Assembly (NCBI GenBank): GCA_964507795.1
Contig: CAZDQV010000011.1
Span: forward strand, 1-33,144
Direction: 5' to 3'
Length of the DNA stretch: 33,144 bases
From: UMGS973 sp964507795
GTDB lineage: Bacteria > Bacillota > Clostridia > Peptostreptococcales > Anaerovoracaceae
Positions 16,794 to 24,723 of the stretch are shown one piece after another. The stretch's first letter is position 1, and the number at the start of each line of letters is the position of its first letter. Below the pieces are notes generated by a model. The model had not been told where the DNA came from and did no database searches. It saw nothing but the letters and a program-made list of their open reading frames with translations. The position numbers and the translations under genes were made by a program.

Positions 16794-17380
16794 ATGATTG
16801 TGTATAAGAAATTGCCAAACCTTGTTCTTGGATTTCATGGATGCCATTGCAGTGTATTTGATGAAGTAATAAACTAAAACAAAGTGATAACTCTTATGAT
16901 TGGCTTGGAAATGGAATTTATTTTTGGGAACAGAATTTTCAAAGGGCATATGAATGGGCAGTTAATCGTTACGGAGAGGACGAAGGACAAGTAATTGGAG
17001 CTGTAATTGACCTGGGCTATTGCTTGAATTTGACTGACAGTGCAAGTGCAGATATCTTACGCAAAGGGTATGAAATTCTGAAACTTAGATGTGATGTAGT
17101 TGGAAACGATTTGCCTGTTAATCGCCCATCGAAAAAATCTATAGATATATTGCTGCGAGATTTGGATTGTGCGGTTATTCAGCAGATACATGATTTTAAC
17201 AAACAGGAAAAAAGGCAAATGTTTGATTCTGTGAGAGGTATTTTTACAGAAGGTGCAGCACCATATCCAGGATCAGAATTTAGAGAGAAAACGCATATAC
17301 AGCTTTGCATTTGCAATCCAAATTGCATTAAAGGCTACTTTAGACCGTTGATTCCAAGTGATAGCTTTTGTATTCCTTAA
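16794..17380 (+). pseudogene. Frameshifted ADP-ribosyltransferase-like protein (putative toxin)
   Basis: The first frame starts at ATG 16794 and reads MIVYKKLPNLVLGFHGCH...DEVIN before a TAA at 16875. The second frame takes over at about 16874 (LKQSDNSYDWLGNGIYFWE) and stays open to 17380. Joined, they give about 195 aa resembling ART-fold proteins: GFHG supplies the histidine, GIYFWE the tyrosine, and a later acidic residue (SVRGIFTEG ... SEFREKTHI) could complete an H-Y-E triad. Loss of a few codons plus a frame change near 16874 best explains the break; a sequencing error is possible. An internal ATG at 17024 could give only the C-terminal part, without H and Y. A terminator follows. Confidence 0.65.
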
Positions 17381-17396
17381 TATATGTTTATACGAG

Positions 17397-17421
17397 AAAA
17401 TCCCGCTTTGGGATTTTTTTT
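17397..17421 (+). terminator. Rho-independent terminator after the ART-like gene
   Basis: AAAATCCC (17397-17404) pairs with GGGATTTT (17410-17417) around GCTTT and continues into an eight-base T run. The A tract on the 5' side means it may also stop the minus-strand remnant. Confidence 0.85.
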
Positions 17422-17442
17422 GAGATGTGCGCAGGCCGTTTG

Positions 17443-17796
17443 CTATTTACGTTTGACGAAATGCTTGGAATAATACTCCTCCTCAAAATGATGCCTATCT
17501 ATCCAGAATCAGGGCGTCATCTATAATCTGATAAAACCGGCTGGCATCTTTCATGGACCATGGCCCGTTTTTGCAATNNNNNNNNNNNNNNNNNNNNNNN
17601 NNNNNNNNNNNNNNNNNNNNNNNNNNNNNNNNNNNNNNNNNNNNNNNNNNNNNNNNNNNNNNNNNNNNNNNNNNNNNTTTTTGCAATTCTTTCATCTTCA
17701 AAACTCAAGATATCTTTGCAACCTAAATACTCATCATAAACGGTTTCCACCACAGGACCGTATCTGAATAAACCCAGAAAAGCATCTTGACAAGAA
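17443..17796 (-). pseudogene. Decayed minus-strand gene remnant, family unknown
   Basis: Read on the minus strand, a stretch without a start codon gives CQDAFLGLFRYGPVVETVYD and then EYLGCKDILSFEDERIAK up to the gap. After the gap it continues in another frame as KNGPWSMKDASRFYQIIDD and ALILDR, followed by TAG. A further frame then gives HHFEEEYYSKHFVKRK and a stop at 17443-17445. The pieces read as one protein if one A is added at the gap junction and the 4-base tandem GATAGATAGG is reduced to GATAGG. An in-frame TAA lies upstream and I see no start, so the 5' part is missing. I do not recognise the family. Confidence 0.5.
17578..17677. other. Assembly gap, 100 N, flanked by identical 10-mers
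   Basis: The run of exactly 100 N is the usual placeholder for unknown length. TTTTTGCAAT occurs directly before it (17568-17577) and directly after it (17678-17687), which suggests overlapping contig ends and little or no missing sequence. Confidence 0.85.
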
Positions 17797-17968
17797 CCTA
17801 AAAGAGTGCATGTTTATATGTATGGCACTTCGACGTAGTGCAGGAGAGTATAATGTGAGAGTAATATAGATGGAAAGACAGGCAATCTACCGGGTTAAGG
17901 CAGGTTGTCTGTTTCTGTGCGTATTGCAGTAAAACTGGTGCAAAGATGGTGCAATGTATGGCTTGTGG
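17797..17968. other. Intergenic stretch without recognisable gene
   Basis: This stretch lies between the gene remnant and the promoter of the surface operon. No open frame with a ribosome binding site is present. A loose imperfect hairpin can be drawn around 17872-17920, with no T run. I see nothing else. Confidence 0.5.
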
Positions 17969-17997
17969 TTGACGTGTACTATTACAAATAGTACAAT
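17969..17997 (+). promoter_or_regulatory. Sigma-A-type promoter of the surface-modification operon
   Basis: TTGACG (17969-17974) and TACAAT (17992-17997) are separated by 17 bases, 34 bases before the first gene. The spacer is almost entirely occupied by a palindromic operator. Confidence 0.8.
17975..17995. promoter_or_regulatory. Perfect palindromic operator inside the promoter
   Basis: The arms TGTACTATT (17975-17983) and AATAGTACA (17987-17995) are exact inverse complements around ACA. The site fills the gap between the -35 and -10 boxes and covers most of the -10. A bound dimer would block RNA polymerase. The arm sequence and symmetry resemble operators of GntR-type repressors, but the regulator is not in the window. 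Confidence 0.75.
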
Positions 17998-18031
17998 GGG
18001 ACACGAAATTTATCAATAGGGAGGAGATAAA

Positions 18032-19171
18032 ATGAAGGAGATTTCAAAAAACAAGCTGTTTATTGTATTGGCAATTTTTCTTGCCATATGCATAGTAGCA
18101 AGCACAGTGATGAGTGTATGCTCACTTGCATCAATAGGGAAAGTCAAAAAAGATGTTGCATCAATAAATGGCAGCACAGAAGATGTAAACCGCGAAAATG
18201 ATATCACTATAATGGGGGAATATACTGTTGAATCAACCGAAAAGATTTCAGATGCATACAAAAAAGGAAGTGATGCAGGTCTTAATGACAGAGAAAAAGA
18301 GACCCTCGAACTGGCATCAGGTATTCTCGATGAAATTATAACTGATGATATGTCGGATTACGACAAAGAAAAAGCTGTATATGACTGGCTTGTCAAGAAT
18401 ATAGGGCAGGACAAGGGACTGCTTACAGTAATACCAAGCTCAGGCAAGGACAGTGACAATCCTTATGGTGTTTTGAAATATCATGATGCTGTATGTGTCG
18501 GTTATGCAACCACTTTCAGAATGCTGATGCAGATGATGAATATAGATTGCATGGTAGTGCACAATACCGAAATGTATCATACGTGGGATCTTGTAAAGAT
18601 TGACGGTAAATGGTATCACACAGATGTATATACTGATGCCGAAACAGGCAATTATGCTAACTTTAACATGAATGATGATATTGCGTCGATAGGGCATGAC
18701 TGGAATATGGATTTCTTCCCGGCAGCAGACGGTACGAAATATTGTTATGCATTCATGAACAAGGAAGAAATTAGGGATATTTTTGATATTCCTAAGGCAG
18801 TTAAGGATCAGCTTGATGCTCAGAAATTCGTATTTGCGGTCGGTTTTGAGAAGCAACCTGCAAATGATGATGCAGTTACAGTAAACACAATGATGAATTC
18901 TTTGACAGAAAGAATAAGTGTGGATTATATAGATGCATATATTGACTGGAACTGGCTTATGGACGAGGACGGTAAATATGTTATGCTTGTTGTTATAAAT
19001 ACTTCTGCAGATACAGATACTGATGTATCACAGGAAGTAGCAGAGAAAATCGGGAGAAAAATTGCAAAAGCATTTGGTGACAGTGAAGATTGGCCCGTGA
19101 CATATAATTCTTCGGATCCAGGAACAGATGGAGAAGAAGCTATCAAGAATAAAATAATTAATGCTGAATAG
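18032..19171 (+). CDS. Membrane-anchored transglutaminase-like domain protein
   Basis: This 379-aa protein begins with a basic N-terminus and one membrane helix (about residues 9-33), so the bulk lies outside the cell. The transglutaminase-like core (about 95-205) contains the helix YDKEKAVYDWLVKNI, then C155 in AVCVGYATTFRMLM, H183 in MYHTWDLVKIDGKWYH and D198 in WYHTDVY: a complete Cys-His-Asp triad. Such domains act as proteases, peptidases or transferases; the substrate is unknown. A second domain (about 250-350) has no recognised family. AGGGAGGAG precedes the ATG. It is the first gene of the operon and is followed after 13 bases by the lipoprotein gene. Confidence 0.85.
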   Translation: MKEISKNKLFIVLAIFLAICIVASTVMSVCSLASIGKVKKDVASINGSTEDVNRENDITIMGEYTVESTEKISDAYKKGSDAGLNDREKETLELASGILDEIITDDMSDYDKEKAVYDWLVKNIGQDKGLLTVIPSSGKDSDNPYGVLKYHDAVCVGYATTFRMLMQMMNIDCMVVHNTEMYHTWDLVKIDGKWYHTDVYTDAETGNYANFNMNDDIASIGHDWNMDFFPAADGTKYCYAFMNKEEIRDIFDIPKAVKDQLDAQKFVFAVGFEKQPANDDAVTVNTMMNSLTERISVDYIDAYIDWNWLMDEDGKYVMLVVINTSADTDTDVSQEVAEKIGRKIAKAFGDSEDWPVTYNSSDPGTDGEEAIKNKIINAE

Positions 19172-19184
19172 GGGGTGGCTTGAT

Positions 19185-19673
19185 ATGAAAAATAGGATTA
19201 AGGCTTTGATGTTACTTGCATTTATGTTTGCGGTAATATTTGCTGCAGGCTGCGGCAGCAGCGACACTGTCAGCATGTATGAATTGAGAACTGCCATGGA
19301 AGCTGCAGATGATACACTTGGTGAAATGCTTTCGGCAGATAGTAACAGCGAAGATGCGGAAGATCTCTTTGCGTATATTTCAGATATGGATTACAGCAAA
19401 GTTGATAAATTCTTTGTATCTTATTCAAATGAAGGCAATGCAGATGAAATTGCAGTAATAGCACTTAAAAATGCTTCGGATGCTCAGGAGGCTGAAAATT
19501 CGCTCAAAGAGCATGTCAAGGACAGGATAAATGTGTTTTCGCAATATGCTCCTGAGCAGGTAAAAAAAGCAGAAAACGCAATTACGTTCACAGACAGTAA
19601 ATATGCAGTCCTTATAATCTGCGACAATCAGGATAAAGTAAAAAAAGCATTTGTAGATTTTGTCGGCAAATAA
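19185..19673 (+). CDS. DUF4358 family lipoprotein
   Basis: This 162-aa secreted lipoprotein has a short basic N-terminus, a hydrophobic core and a lipobox FAAGC with the lipidated cysteine at C23. The mature part fits DUF4358: an alternation of charged helices (EDLFAYISDMDYSKVDKFFV), EIAVIALKNASDAQEAENSL, and a final strand YAVLIICDN. The function is unknown. In Clostridia this family often sits next to DHHW and MBOAT genes, as here. GGGGGTGG precedes the ATG at 19185; an earlier in-frame ATG at 19161 lacks this RBS and would spoil the signal peptide. Confidence 0.85.
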   Translation: MKNRIKALMLLAFMFAVIFAAGCGSSDTVSMYELRTAMEAADDTLGEMLSADSNSEDAEDLFAYISDMDYSKVDKFFVSYSNEGNADEIAVIALKNASDAQEAENSLKEHVKDRINVFSQYAPEQVKKAENAITFTDSKYAVLIICDNQDKVKKAFVDFVGK

Positions 19674-19684
19674 CAGGAGGAATT

Positions 19685-21070
19685 ATGGTATTCAGCAGTA
19701 TAGTGTTCATATTCATGTTTCTTCCTGCTGTGATGGTGCTTTATCGGACTCTTCCGGAAAAGCTGCGTAACGGCTTGCTTCTTGTGGCAAGCCTTATATT
19801 TTATGCATGGGGAGAGCCTGTATATGTTTTGCTTATGATGTTTTCAATAATTTTCAATTACTTTATGGGCAGGAAACTTGAATGCGAAGACAGGAAAAAT
19901 CTGATGCTTGCAATATGCGTTACAATTAATATCGGCATGCTGTGCTTTTTTAAATATACCGATTTTGCTATAGATAACCTTAATAGAATAGACGGAATCA
20001 ATATAGATACTCTAGAACTTGCTCTTCCTATAGGTATATCGTTTTATACATTTCAGGTGCTGTCATATATAATTGATGTCTATAGAGGAACAGTAAAAGT
20101 ACAGAGGAACATAATTGACTTTGGCATGTACATAACGTTTTTTCCACAGCTCATAGCAGGACCGATAGTAAGATACAAGGATATAGAAAACCAGCTTAGG
20201 GGCAGGAGAATAGATTATGATATGGTGTCAGAGGGAATTGTAAGATTTGCTGCCGGACTTGGAAAAAAGGTTCTCATAGCAAATCAGTGCGGTCTTTTAT
20301 GGAATGAAATATATTCTTATGGAGGCAATATACCAGCTCTCATGGCATGGACGGGTGCTATAGCTTTTACTTTTCAGATTTATTATGATTTTTCCGGATA
20401 TTCTGATATGGCAATAGGACTTGGTAAAATATTTGGATTTACATTTCCCGAAAACTTCAGGTATCCATATGAATCAAAAAGCATTACAGAGTTCTGGAGA
20501 AGATGGCATATTACCCTTGGAGTATGGTTTAGAGAATATCTTTATATTCCCCTTGGAGGCAATCGCAAAGGTATTTACCGTCAGATTGTCAACCTTGCAA
20601 TAGTGTGGACTCTAACAGGATTATGGCATGGCGCCGGATGGAACTTTATAATTTGGGGATTTTACTATTTTGTACTTATTGCTACAGAAAAACTGCTTCT
20701 AGGAAGTATACTTAAAAAATTTCCGCAATGGTTGTCACATATATATGCATTGCTATTTATAGTTATAGGTTGGATTTTGTTTGCCTGCGATGACATATCT
20801 GTTTTGGGTAATTATCTTAAATCAATGGCTGGAATTGGAGCAGGGTGGAGCTCTCAGATGAGCCTTTATTATTTGCAGACATACGGGTTGCTGCTTATCA
20901 TTGCAGCAATAGGATCTTTACATGTGATTAAGGAACTGCCGGTAAAAGTTCTTAAAAATGAAGCAGTTTTAACTATTGCCAGATTTATATTTGCATTTGT
21001 TATGATAGCATCAGCCACTGCATTTATAATTGGTGACAGCTATAACCCATTTCTATATTTCAGATTTTAG
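19685..21070 (+). CDS. MBOAT-family membrane O-acyltransferase (AlgI/DltB-like)
   Basis: This 461-aa polytopic protein (about ten or more helices) belongs to the MBOAT family, which moves acyl groups across the membrane and onto extracellular sugars or teichoic acids. It starts with the typical MVFSSIVFIFMFLPAV, followed by FYAWGEPVY and PIGISFYTFQVLSYIIDVYRG. The active-site region is FWRRWHITLGVWFREYLYIP (H275) and GLWHGAGWNFIIWG with the invariant H315. The fold and motifs match AlgI/PatA more than DltB. AGGAGG stands eight bases upstream. The DHHW gene downstream is the expected periplasm-side partner. Confidence 0.95.
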   Translation: MVFSSIVFIFMFLPAVMVLYRTLPEKLRNGLLLVASLIFYAWGEPVYVLLMMFSIIFNYFMGRKLECEDRKNLMLAICVTINIGMLCFFKYTDFAIDNLNRIDGINIDTLELALPIGISFYTFQVLSYIIDVYRGTVKVQRNIIDFGMYITFFPQLIAGPIVRYKDIENQLRGRRIDYDMVSEGIVRFAAGLGKKVLIANQCGLLWNEIYSYGGNIPALMAWTGAIAFTFQIYYDFSGYSDMAIGLGKIFGFTFPENFRYPYESKSITEFWRRWHITLGVWFREYLYIPLGGNRKGIYRQIVNLAIVWTLTGLWHGAGWNFIIWGFYYFVLIATEKLLLGSILKKFPQWLSHIYALLFIVIGWILFACDDISVLGNYLKSMAGIGAGWSSQMSLYYLQTYGLLLIIAAIGSLHVIKELPVKVLKNEAVLTIARFIFAFVMIASATAFIIGDSYNPFLYFRF

Positions 21071-21087
21071 AAGGGAGGGTGCAAGCT

Positions 21088-22188
21088 TTGAAAAAAATAT
21101 TCATATATATATTTACCGCCTTCCTTATTGCAGGGGGGATATCAATATTTGCAGGAACAGACAAGGCTTTTTCAGAAAACGAAAACAGATATCTTACAAA
21201 GCTTTCAGATGTAATATCAGCAGATATATTATCCGGAGAGTTTCAACAGCAGTTTATGAGTTACACCAGTGATCAGATGCCGGAAAGAGATAATCTTGTG
21301 GCTTTTGCCACAGCAATAAAAAAAGCTTCCGGAAGGAAGGATATAGGTGGAGTATATCTTGGCAGAGAAGGGTTTTACTTCAACAAAAAGCTTGATAAAG
21401 ATATTAATTTCAAAAGGTATGAAAGAAATCTGAAAAAGATAGAAAGAGTTGCAGCTGAATATAAGGATGTAAAAGTTACAGCAATGCTTGTTCCGGAAAG
21501 CGGAAGTATTTACTGTAGCAAACTTCCTGTAAATGCAGAAATCTATAATGACGATGCAATGTATGATAAAGCAAGAGGGATTTTGACAAAATGTCGGCTG
21601 ATAGATTTGAGAAGCCGGTTTAGAGAGGAAAGTTCAAAGATCCTGTATTATAGGACAGATCATCACTGGACTCTTGATGGTGCATATATAGGGTATGAAG
21701 CCTTTGCAGGGAAGAAGTGCTCTTATGAAACTGAAAAAATATGCGATGATTTTTTAGGCACACTGTATTCTAAAGTACTTGATAAAAGTGCTGAGAAAAA
21801 AGTATCTGAAGGAGGATCTCTTGATACGGTTAAAATCCCTGCAATTGAAAAAGAGGTGCAGGTTATGGCGGACGGACAGGATATAGATATGTTTGATATG
21901 AGTGCCTTGAGGGAAAAAGACAGGTACAAGGTGTTTTTTGGAGGCAATTATGGGATGGTAGATATAAAGAGTGGCAGTAATGATAGAAAACTTGTTGTGA
22001 TTAAGGATTCCTTTGCAAACTGTTTTGTGCCGCTTTTGACAGATGATTACGGTGAAATCATCATGATTGATATGAGATATTTTTCCGGTAGCATAGATAT
22101 GCTGGCAGGCGATGCGGATGAAATATTGGTTTTATATGAGCTCTCAAATTTTGCGGGAGACAGTAATATAGCAAAACTTGGGATGTAA
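21088..22188 (+). CDS. DHHW-family (AlgJ/AlgX-like) surface protein
   Basis: This 366-aa protein has one N-terminal membrane helix and an extracellular SGNH-like domain. The diagnostic motif is D191-H192-H193-W194 in YRTDHHWTLDGAYIGY, and a later VVIKDSFANCFVPLL supplies the Ser-containing block seen in AlgJ/AlgX relatives. Such proteins take the acyl group delivered by an MBOAT partner and place it on an extracellular polymer. GGGAGGG (21073-21079) is too close to a GTG at 21079 but well placed for TTG at 21088, which I chose; the GTG would add three residues. It is the last gene of the operon and is followed by a terminator. Confidence 0.88.
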   Translation: MKKIFIYIFTAFLIAGGISIFAGTDKAFSENENRYLTKLSDVISADILSGEFQQQFMSYTSDQMPERDNLVAFATAIKKASGRKDIGGVYLGREGFYFNKKLDKDINFKRYERNLKKIERVAAEYKDVKVTAMLVPESGSIYCSKLPVNAEIYNDDAMYDKARGILTKCRLIDLRSRFREESSKILYYRTDHHWTLDGAYIGYEAFAGKKCSYETEKICDDFLGTLYSKVLDKSAEKKVSEGGSLDTVKIPAIEKEVQVMADGQDIDMFDMSALREKDRYKVFFGGNYGMVDIKSGSNDRKLVVIKDSFANCFVPLLTDDYGEIIMIDMRYFSGSIDMLAGDADEILVLYELSNFAGDSNIAKLGM

Positions 22189-22202
22189 ATATGTGAAAAA
22201 GG

Positions 22203-22236
22203 TACAGGGTGTATAGATTTGCCCTGTATTTTTTTT
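22203..22236 (+). terminator. Rho-independent terminator of the surface operon
   Basis: TACAGGG (22203-22209) pairs with CCCTGTA (22222-22228), followed by eight T. Confidence 0.88.
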
Positions 22237-22314
22237 AATTTGCTTCGCATAGCAAAAAAAGTTGATGAGGCAAAAAAAATGAACAAGTTTGTTTCAATTG
22301 TATCGCTTATAAAA

Positions 22315-22329
22315 ACTTTTTAGAAAAAT
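22315..22329. promoter_or_regulatory. Probable CodY box upstream of codY
   Basis: The 15 bases ACTTTTTAGAAAAAT match the CodY consensus AATTTTCWGAAAATT at 12 of 15 positions. The site ends 11 bases before the -35 box of codY, so it could mediate autoregulation. Confidence 0.5.
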
Positions 22330-22340
22330 CAAAATTATTG

Positions 22341-22369
22341 TTGATACAAACAAAAAAATATTATATAAT
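22341..22369 (+). promoter_or_regulatory. Sigma-A-type promoter for codY
   Basis: TTGATA (22341-22346) and TATAAT (22364-22369) are separated by 17 bases, 47 bases before the gene. Confidence 0.8.
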
Positions 22370-22416
22370 TAGGTGTATTATAAAAAAGCTACATATTAAA
22401 ATTGGAGGATTAACAG

Positions 22417-23199
22417 ATGGAACAGATTTTAACTAAAGTAAGAAAGCTGAACTGGTTGCTTCAGGAAAGCACCACAGGAGCTTTTTCTTTTAATGAACTT
22501 TGCGAGATTCTGAGTGATCTTATGGATGCTAATGTATACATTGCAAACAAGAGAGGCAAGGTTATAGCTGTACATTACAAAATCGAAGAGGACAGCCCTA
22601 CAGTAGACGATCCTGAAACAGGGGTTGAAAGATTCCCTATGGAATACAATGAAGCATTACTCAAAGTTGTTGATACCAAGGCAAATCTCACTGGTGATGA
22701 GGCTCTTGAGATATTCAAACATGATTACGATACATCAGACAAGCTTCATACAATAATCCCTATCCTTGGAGGAGGACAGAGATGGGGAACTCTTATTCTT
22801 ACAAGATATGATAATATATTTACAGATGAGGATCTTGTGTTAGGTGAATATGGAGCTACAGTAGTAGGACTTGAAATCCAGAGACAAAAATCCATCGAAG
22901 AAGAAGAAGAAGAAAGAAAAAGAAGTGTTGTACAGATGGCAATCGGCACTCTGTCATATTCAGAGATTGAAGCTGTGGAACAGATTTTCTCGGAGCTTGA
23001 CGGCAATGAAGGACTGCTTGTTGCAAGCAAAATAGCTGACAGATCAGGCATTACAAGATCTGTTATTGTCAATGCTTTGCGTAAACTTGAAAGTGCCGGT
23101 GTTATCGAGTCAAGATCTCTTGGAATGAAAGGAACATTCATCAGAATATTAAATGACAAATTCATTGAAGAAATCAGCAAAGACGATATGAGACTATAG
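22417..23199 (+). CDS. codY: Global GTP/branched-chain amino acid sensing regulator CodY
   Basis: CodY represses or activates metabolic and virulence genes when isoleucine, leucine, valine and GTP are plentiful. The 260-aa product has the usual length. Its N-terminal GAF domain (about residues 1-155) starts EQILTKVRKLNWLLQES, the long linking helix carries the acidic run EEEEEERKR, and the C-terminal winged helix-turn-helix reads ASKIADRSGITRSVIVNALR followed by KLESAGVIESRSLGMKGT, almost invariant in the family. GGAGG lies eight bases before the ATG. In Bacillus codY sits behind hslUV; here it stands alone between two terminators. Confidence 0.98.
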   Translation: MEQILTKVRKLNWLLQESTTGAFSFNELCEILSDLMDANVYIANKRGKVIAVHYKIEEDSPTVDDPETGVERFPMEYNEALLKVVDTKANLTGDEALEIFKHDYDTSDKLHTIIPILGGGQRWGTLILTRYDNIFTDEDLVLGEYGATVVGLEIQRQKSIEEEEEERKRSVVQMAIGTLSYSEIEAVEQIFSELDGNEGLLVASKIADRSGITRSVIVNALRKLESAGVIESRSLGMKGTFIRILNDKFIEEISKDDMRL

Positions 23200-23215
23200 C
23201 GGATTCCTAAAACAA

Positions 23216-23261
23216 AAAACACCTTCTGTCACACATTGCGGATGAGGCAGAAGGTTTTTTT
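23216..23261 (+). terminator. Rho-independent terminator of codY
   Basis: ACCTTCTG (23221-23228) pairs with CAGAAGGT (23248-23255) around a 19-base loop, followed by seven T. Confidence 0.85.
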
Positions 23262-23276
23262 ACGGCCGAATATATG

Positions 23277-23306
23277 TTGCCAAAGCAAGACAAACTGATG
23301 TATAAT
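23277..23306 (+). promoter_or_regulatory. Promoter for the mgtE gene
   Basis: TTGCCA (23277-23282) and TATAAT (23301-23306) have an 18-base spacer. The leader to the ATG is only about 30 bases, too short for an M-box magnesium riboswitch. Confidence 0.7.
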
Positions 23307-23341
23307 ATTACGGTAAATGCAAGGTGAAAGGAGGAGGCTCA

Positions 23342-24721
23342 ATGGACATGGAAGAGAAGAATTTTGACGACGCTGTAGAGGAGATAATAGGGCTGCTTGA
23401 AAACAGGCAGTACAGAAGCGCCAGAGAGGAAATTCTCAAATTCAACGGTGTTGATGCGGCTGAAATACTTGAAGAGATAATAGAAGAACTGGGAATCAAT
23501 ATCGCCATAGTTGTATTCCGTATGCTGCCAAAGGATATGTCTGTAGAGGTATTTTCATACCTTACAACTGATGATCAGAAGGACATCATAAACGGCATTA
23601 CAGACGTGGAATTGTCATATATAATTGATGAACTTGACTTTGACGATAAGATAGACGTACTCGAAGAGCTTCCTGCCAATATAGTTGATAAAATCCTGGA
23701 AAAATCCACAAAAGCGGAGCGCAAACTCATAAATACTTTTTTGAATTATCCTGATGATTGCGCAGGTTCTCTTATGACGCCTGAATATATCAGCCTCGAG
23801 GGCAGTATGACAGTCAGAGAGGCTCTCAAACATATCAAGGATGAAGGCATGGACTCCGAAACTGTATATACCTGTTATGTCAAATCAGGAGGTCGAAAAC
23901 TGGAGGGGATTGTATCTCTCAGAACTCTTGTTATTTCAGATGATGATGTGCTGATATCTGATCTGATGCATACTGATTTTGTAGATGTGAACGTATATGA
24001 TGACCAGGAAGAAGTTTCTGATGCATTTATGAAATATGGTTTTCTTGCGATTCCTGTTGTAGACAATGAAGGAAGACTTGTAGGTATCGTTACGATAGAT
24101 GATATCATGGATGTCATAGAAGAAGAGACAACAGAAGACATCGAGAGAATGGCCGGAGTATTAAGCGATGATGATGACAGAGCTTATCTTGATATAAGCG
24201 TATGGGGTCATATCAGAAGCAGGATTATGTGGCTTACACTTATGATGTTTACAGCTATGATAACCGGAGGAATTCTGGGAGCATTTGAAGATATGCTCAC
24301 GCCTACACTGGTATGCTATATACCGCTTCTGATGGGTACGTCAGGCAATGCCGGCAATCAGGCAGCTACACTTGTAACAAGAGGTATTGCAGTAGGAGAT
24401 CTTGACACGGATGATGTTCTCAAGGTTTTATGGAAAGAATTCCGGATAAGCATTGGGGTGTGTCTGGTGCTTGGAAGTATCAATTTCATTAAAGTGCTTG
24501 TGATAGATAGAGTCGATATTACAACAGCGATAATTATAAATCTGTCGCTTGTTATAATCGTTGTGATTGCCAAAATGCTTGGTGGACTGATTCCGATGGC
24601 AGCCAAAAAACTTGGCATTGACCCGGCGCTGGTTGCAAACCCTTTGCTTACATCTTTATCTGATATGATTTCAGTTATAACTTATTTTGCAATAGCAACG
24701 GCAATGCTTTCAAACATATAG
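23342..24721 (+). CDS. mgtE: Magnesium transporter MgtE
   Basis: MgtE is a Mg2+ channel gated by cytoplasmic Mg2+. The 459-aa product shows the full architecture: the N domain of helical repeats (about residues 1-125), two CBS domains (about 130-250; DDCAGSLMTPEYISLEGSMT and the DNEGRLVGIVTIDDIMDVIE end), the plug helix with the acidic patch DDDDRA, and five membrane helices (about 280-459) with LMGTSGNAGNQAATLVTRG, the selectivity-loop motif. GGAGGAGG precedes the ATG at 23342; an upstream GTG in frame at 23324 lies before this RBS. Two bases separate it from nnrD. Confidence 0.95.
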   Translation: MDMEEKNFDDAVEEIIGLLENRQYRSAREEILKFNGVDAAEILEEIIEELGINIAIVVFRMLPKDMSVEVFSYLTTDDQKDIINGITDVELSYIIDELDFDDKIDVLEELPANIVDKILEKSTKAERKLINTFLNYPDDCAGSLMTPEYISLEGSMTVREALKHIKDEGMDSETVYTCYVKSGGRKLEGIVSLRTLVISDDDVLISDLMHTDFVDVNVYDDQEEVSDAFMKYGFLAIPVVDNEGRLVGIVTIDDIMDVIEEETTEDIERMAGVLSDDDDRAYLDISVWGHIRSRIMWLTLMMFTAMITGGILGAFEDMLTPTLVCYIPLLMGTSGNAGNQAATLVTRGIAVGDLDTDDVLKVLWKEFRISIGVCLVLGSINFIKVLVIDRVDITTAIIINLSLVIIVVIAKMLGGLIPMAAKKLGIDPALVANPLLTSLSDMISVITYFAIATAMLSNI

Positions 24722-24723
24722 AA

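Noticed and set aside
23262..23341. M-box magnesium riboswitch ahead of mgtE
   Set aside because: The promoter lies only about 30 bases before the start codon, so there is no room for the roughly 160-nt element.
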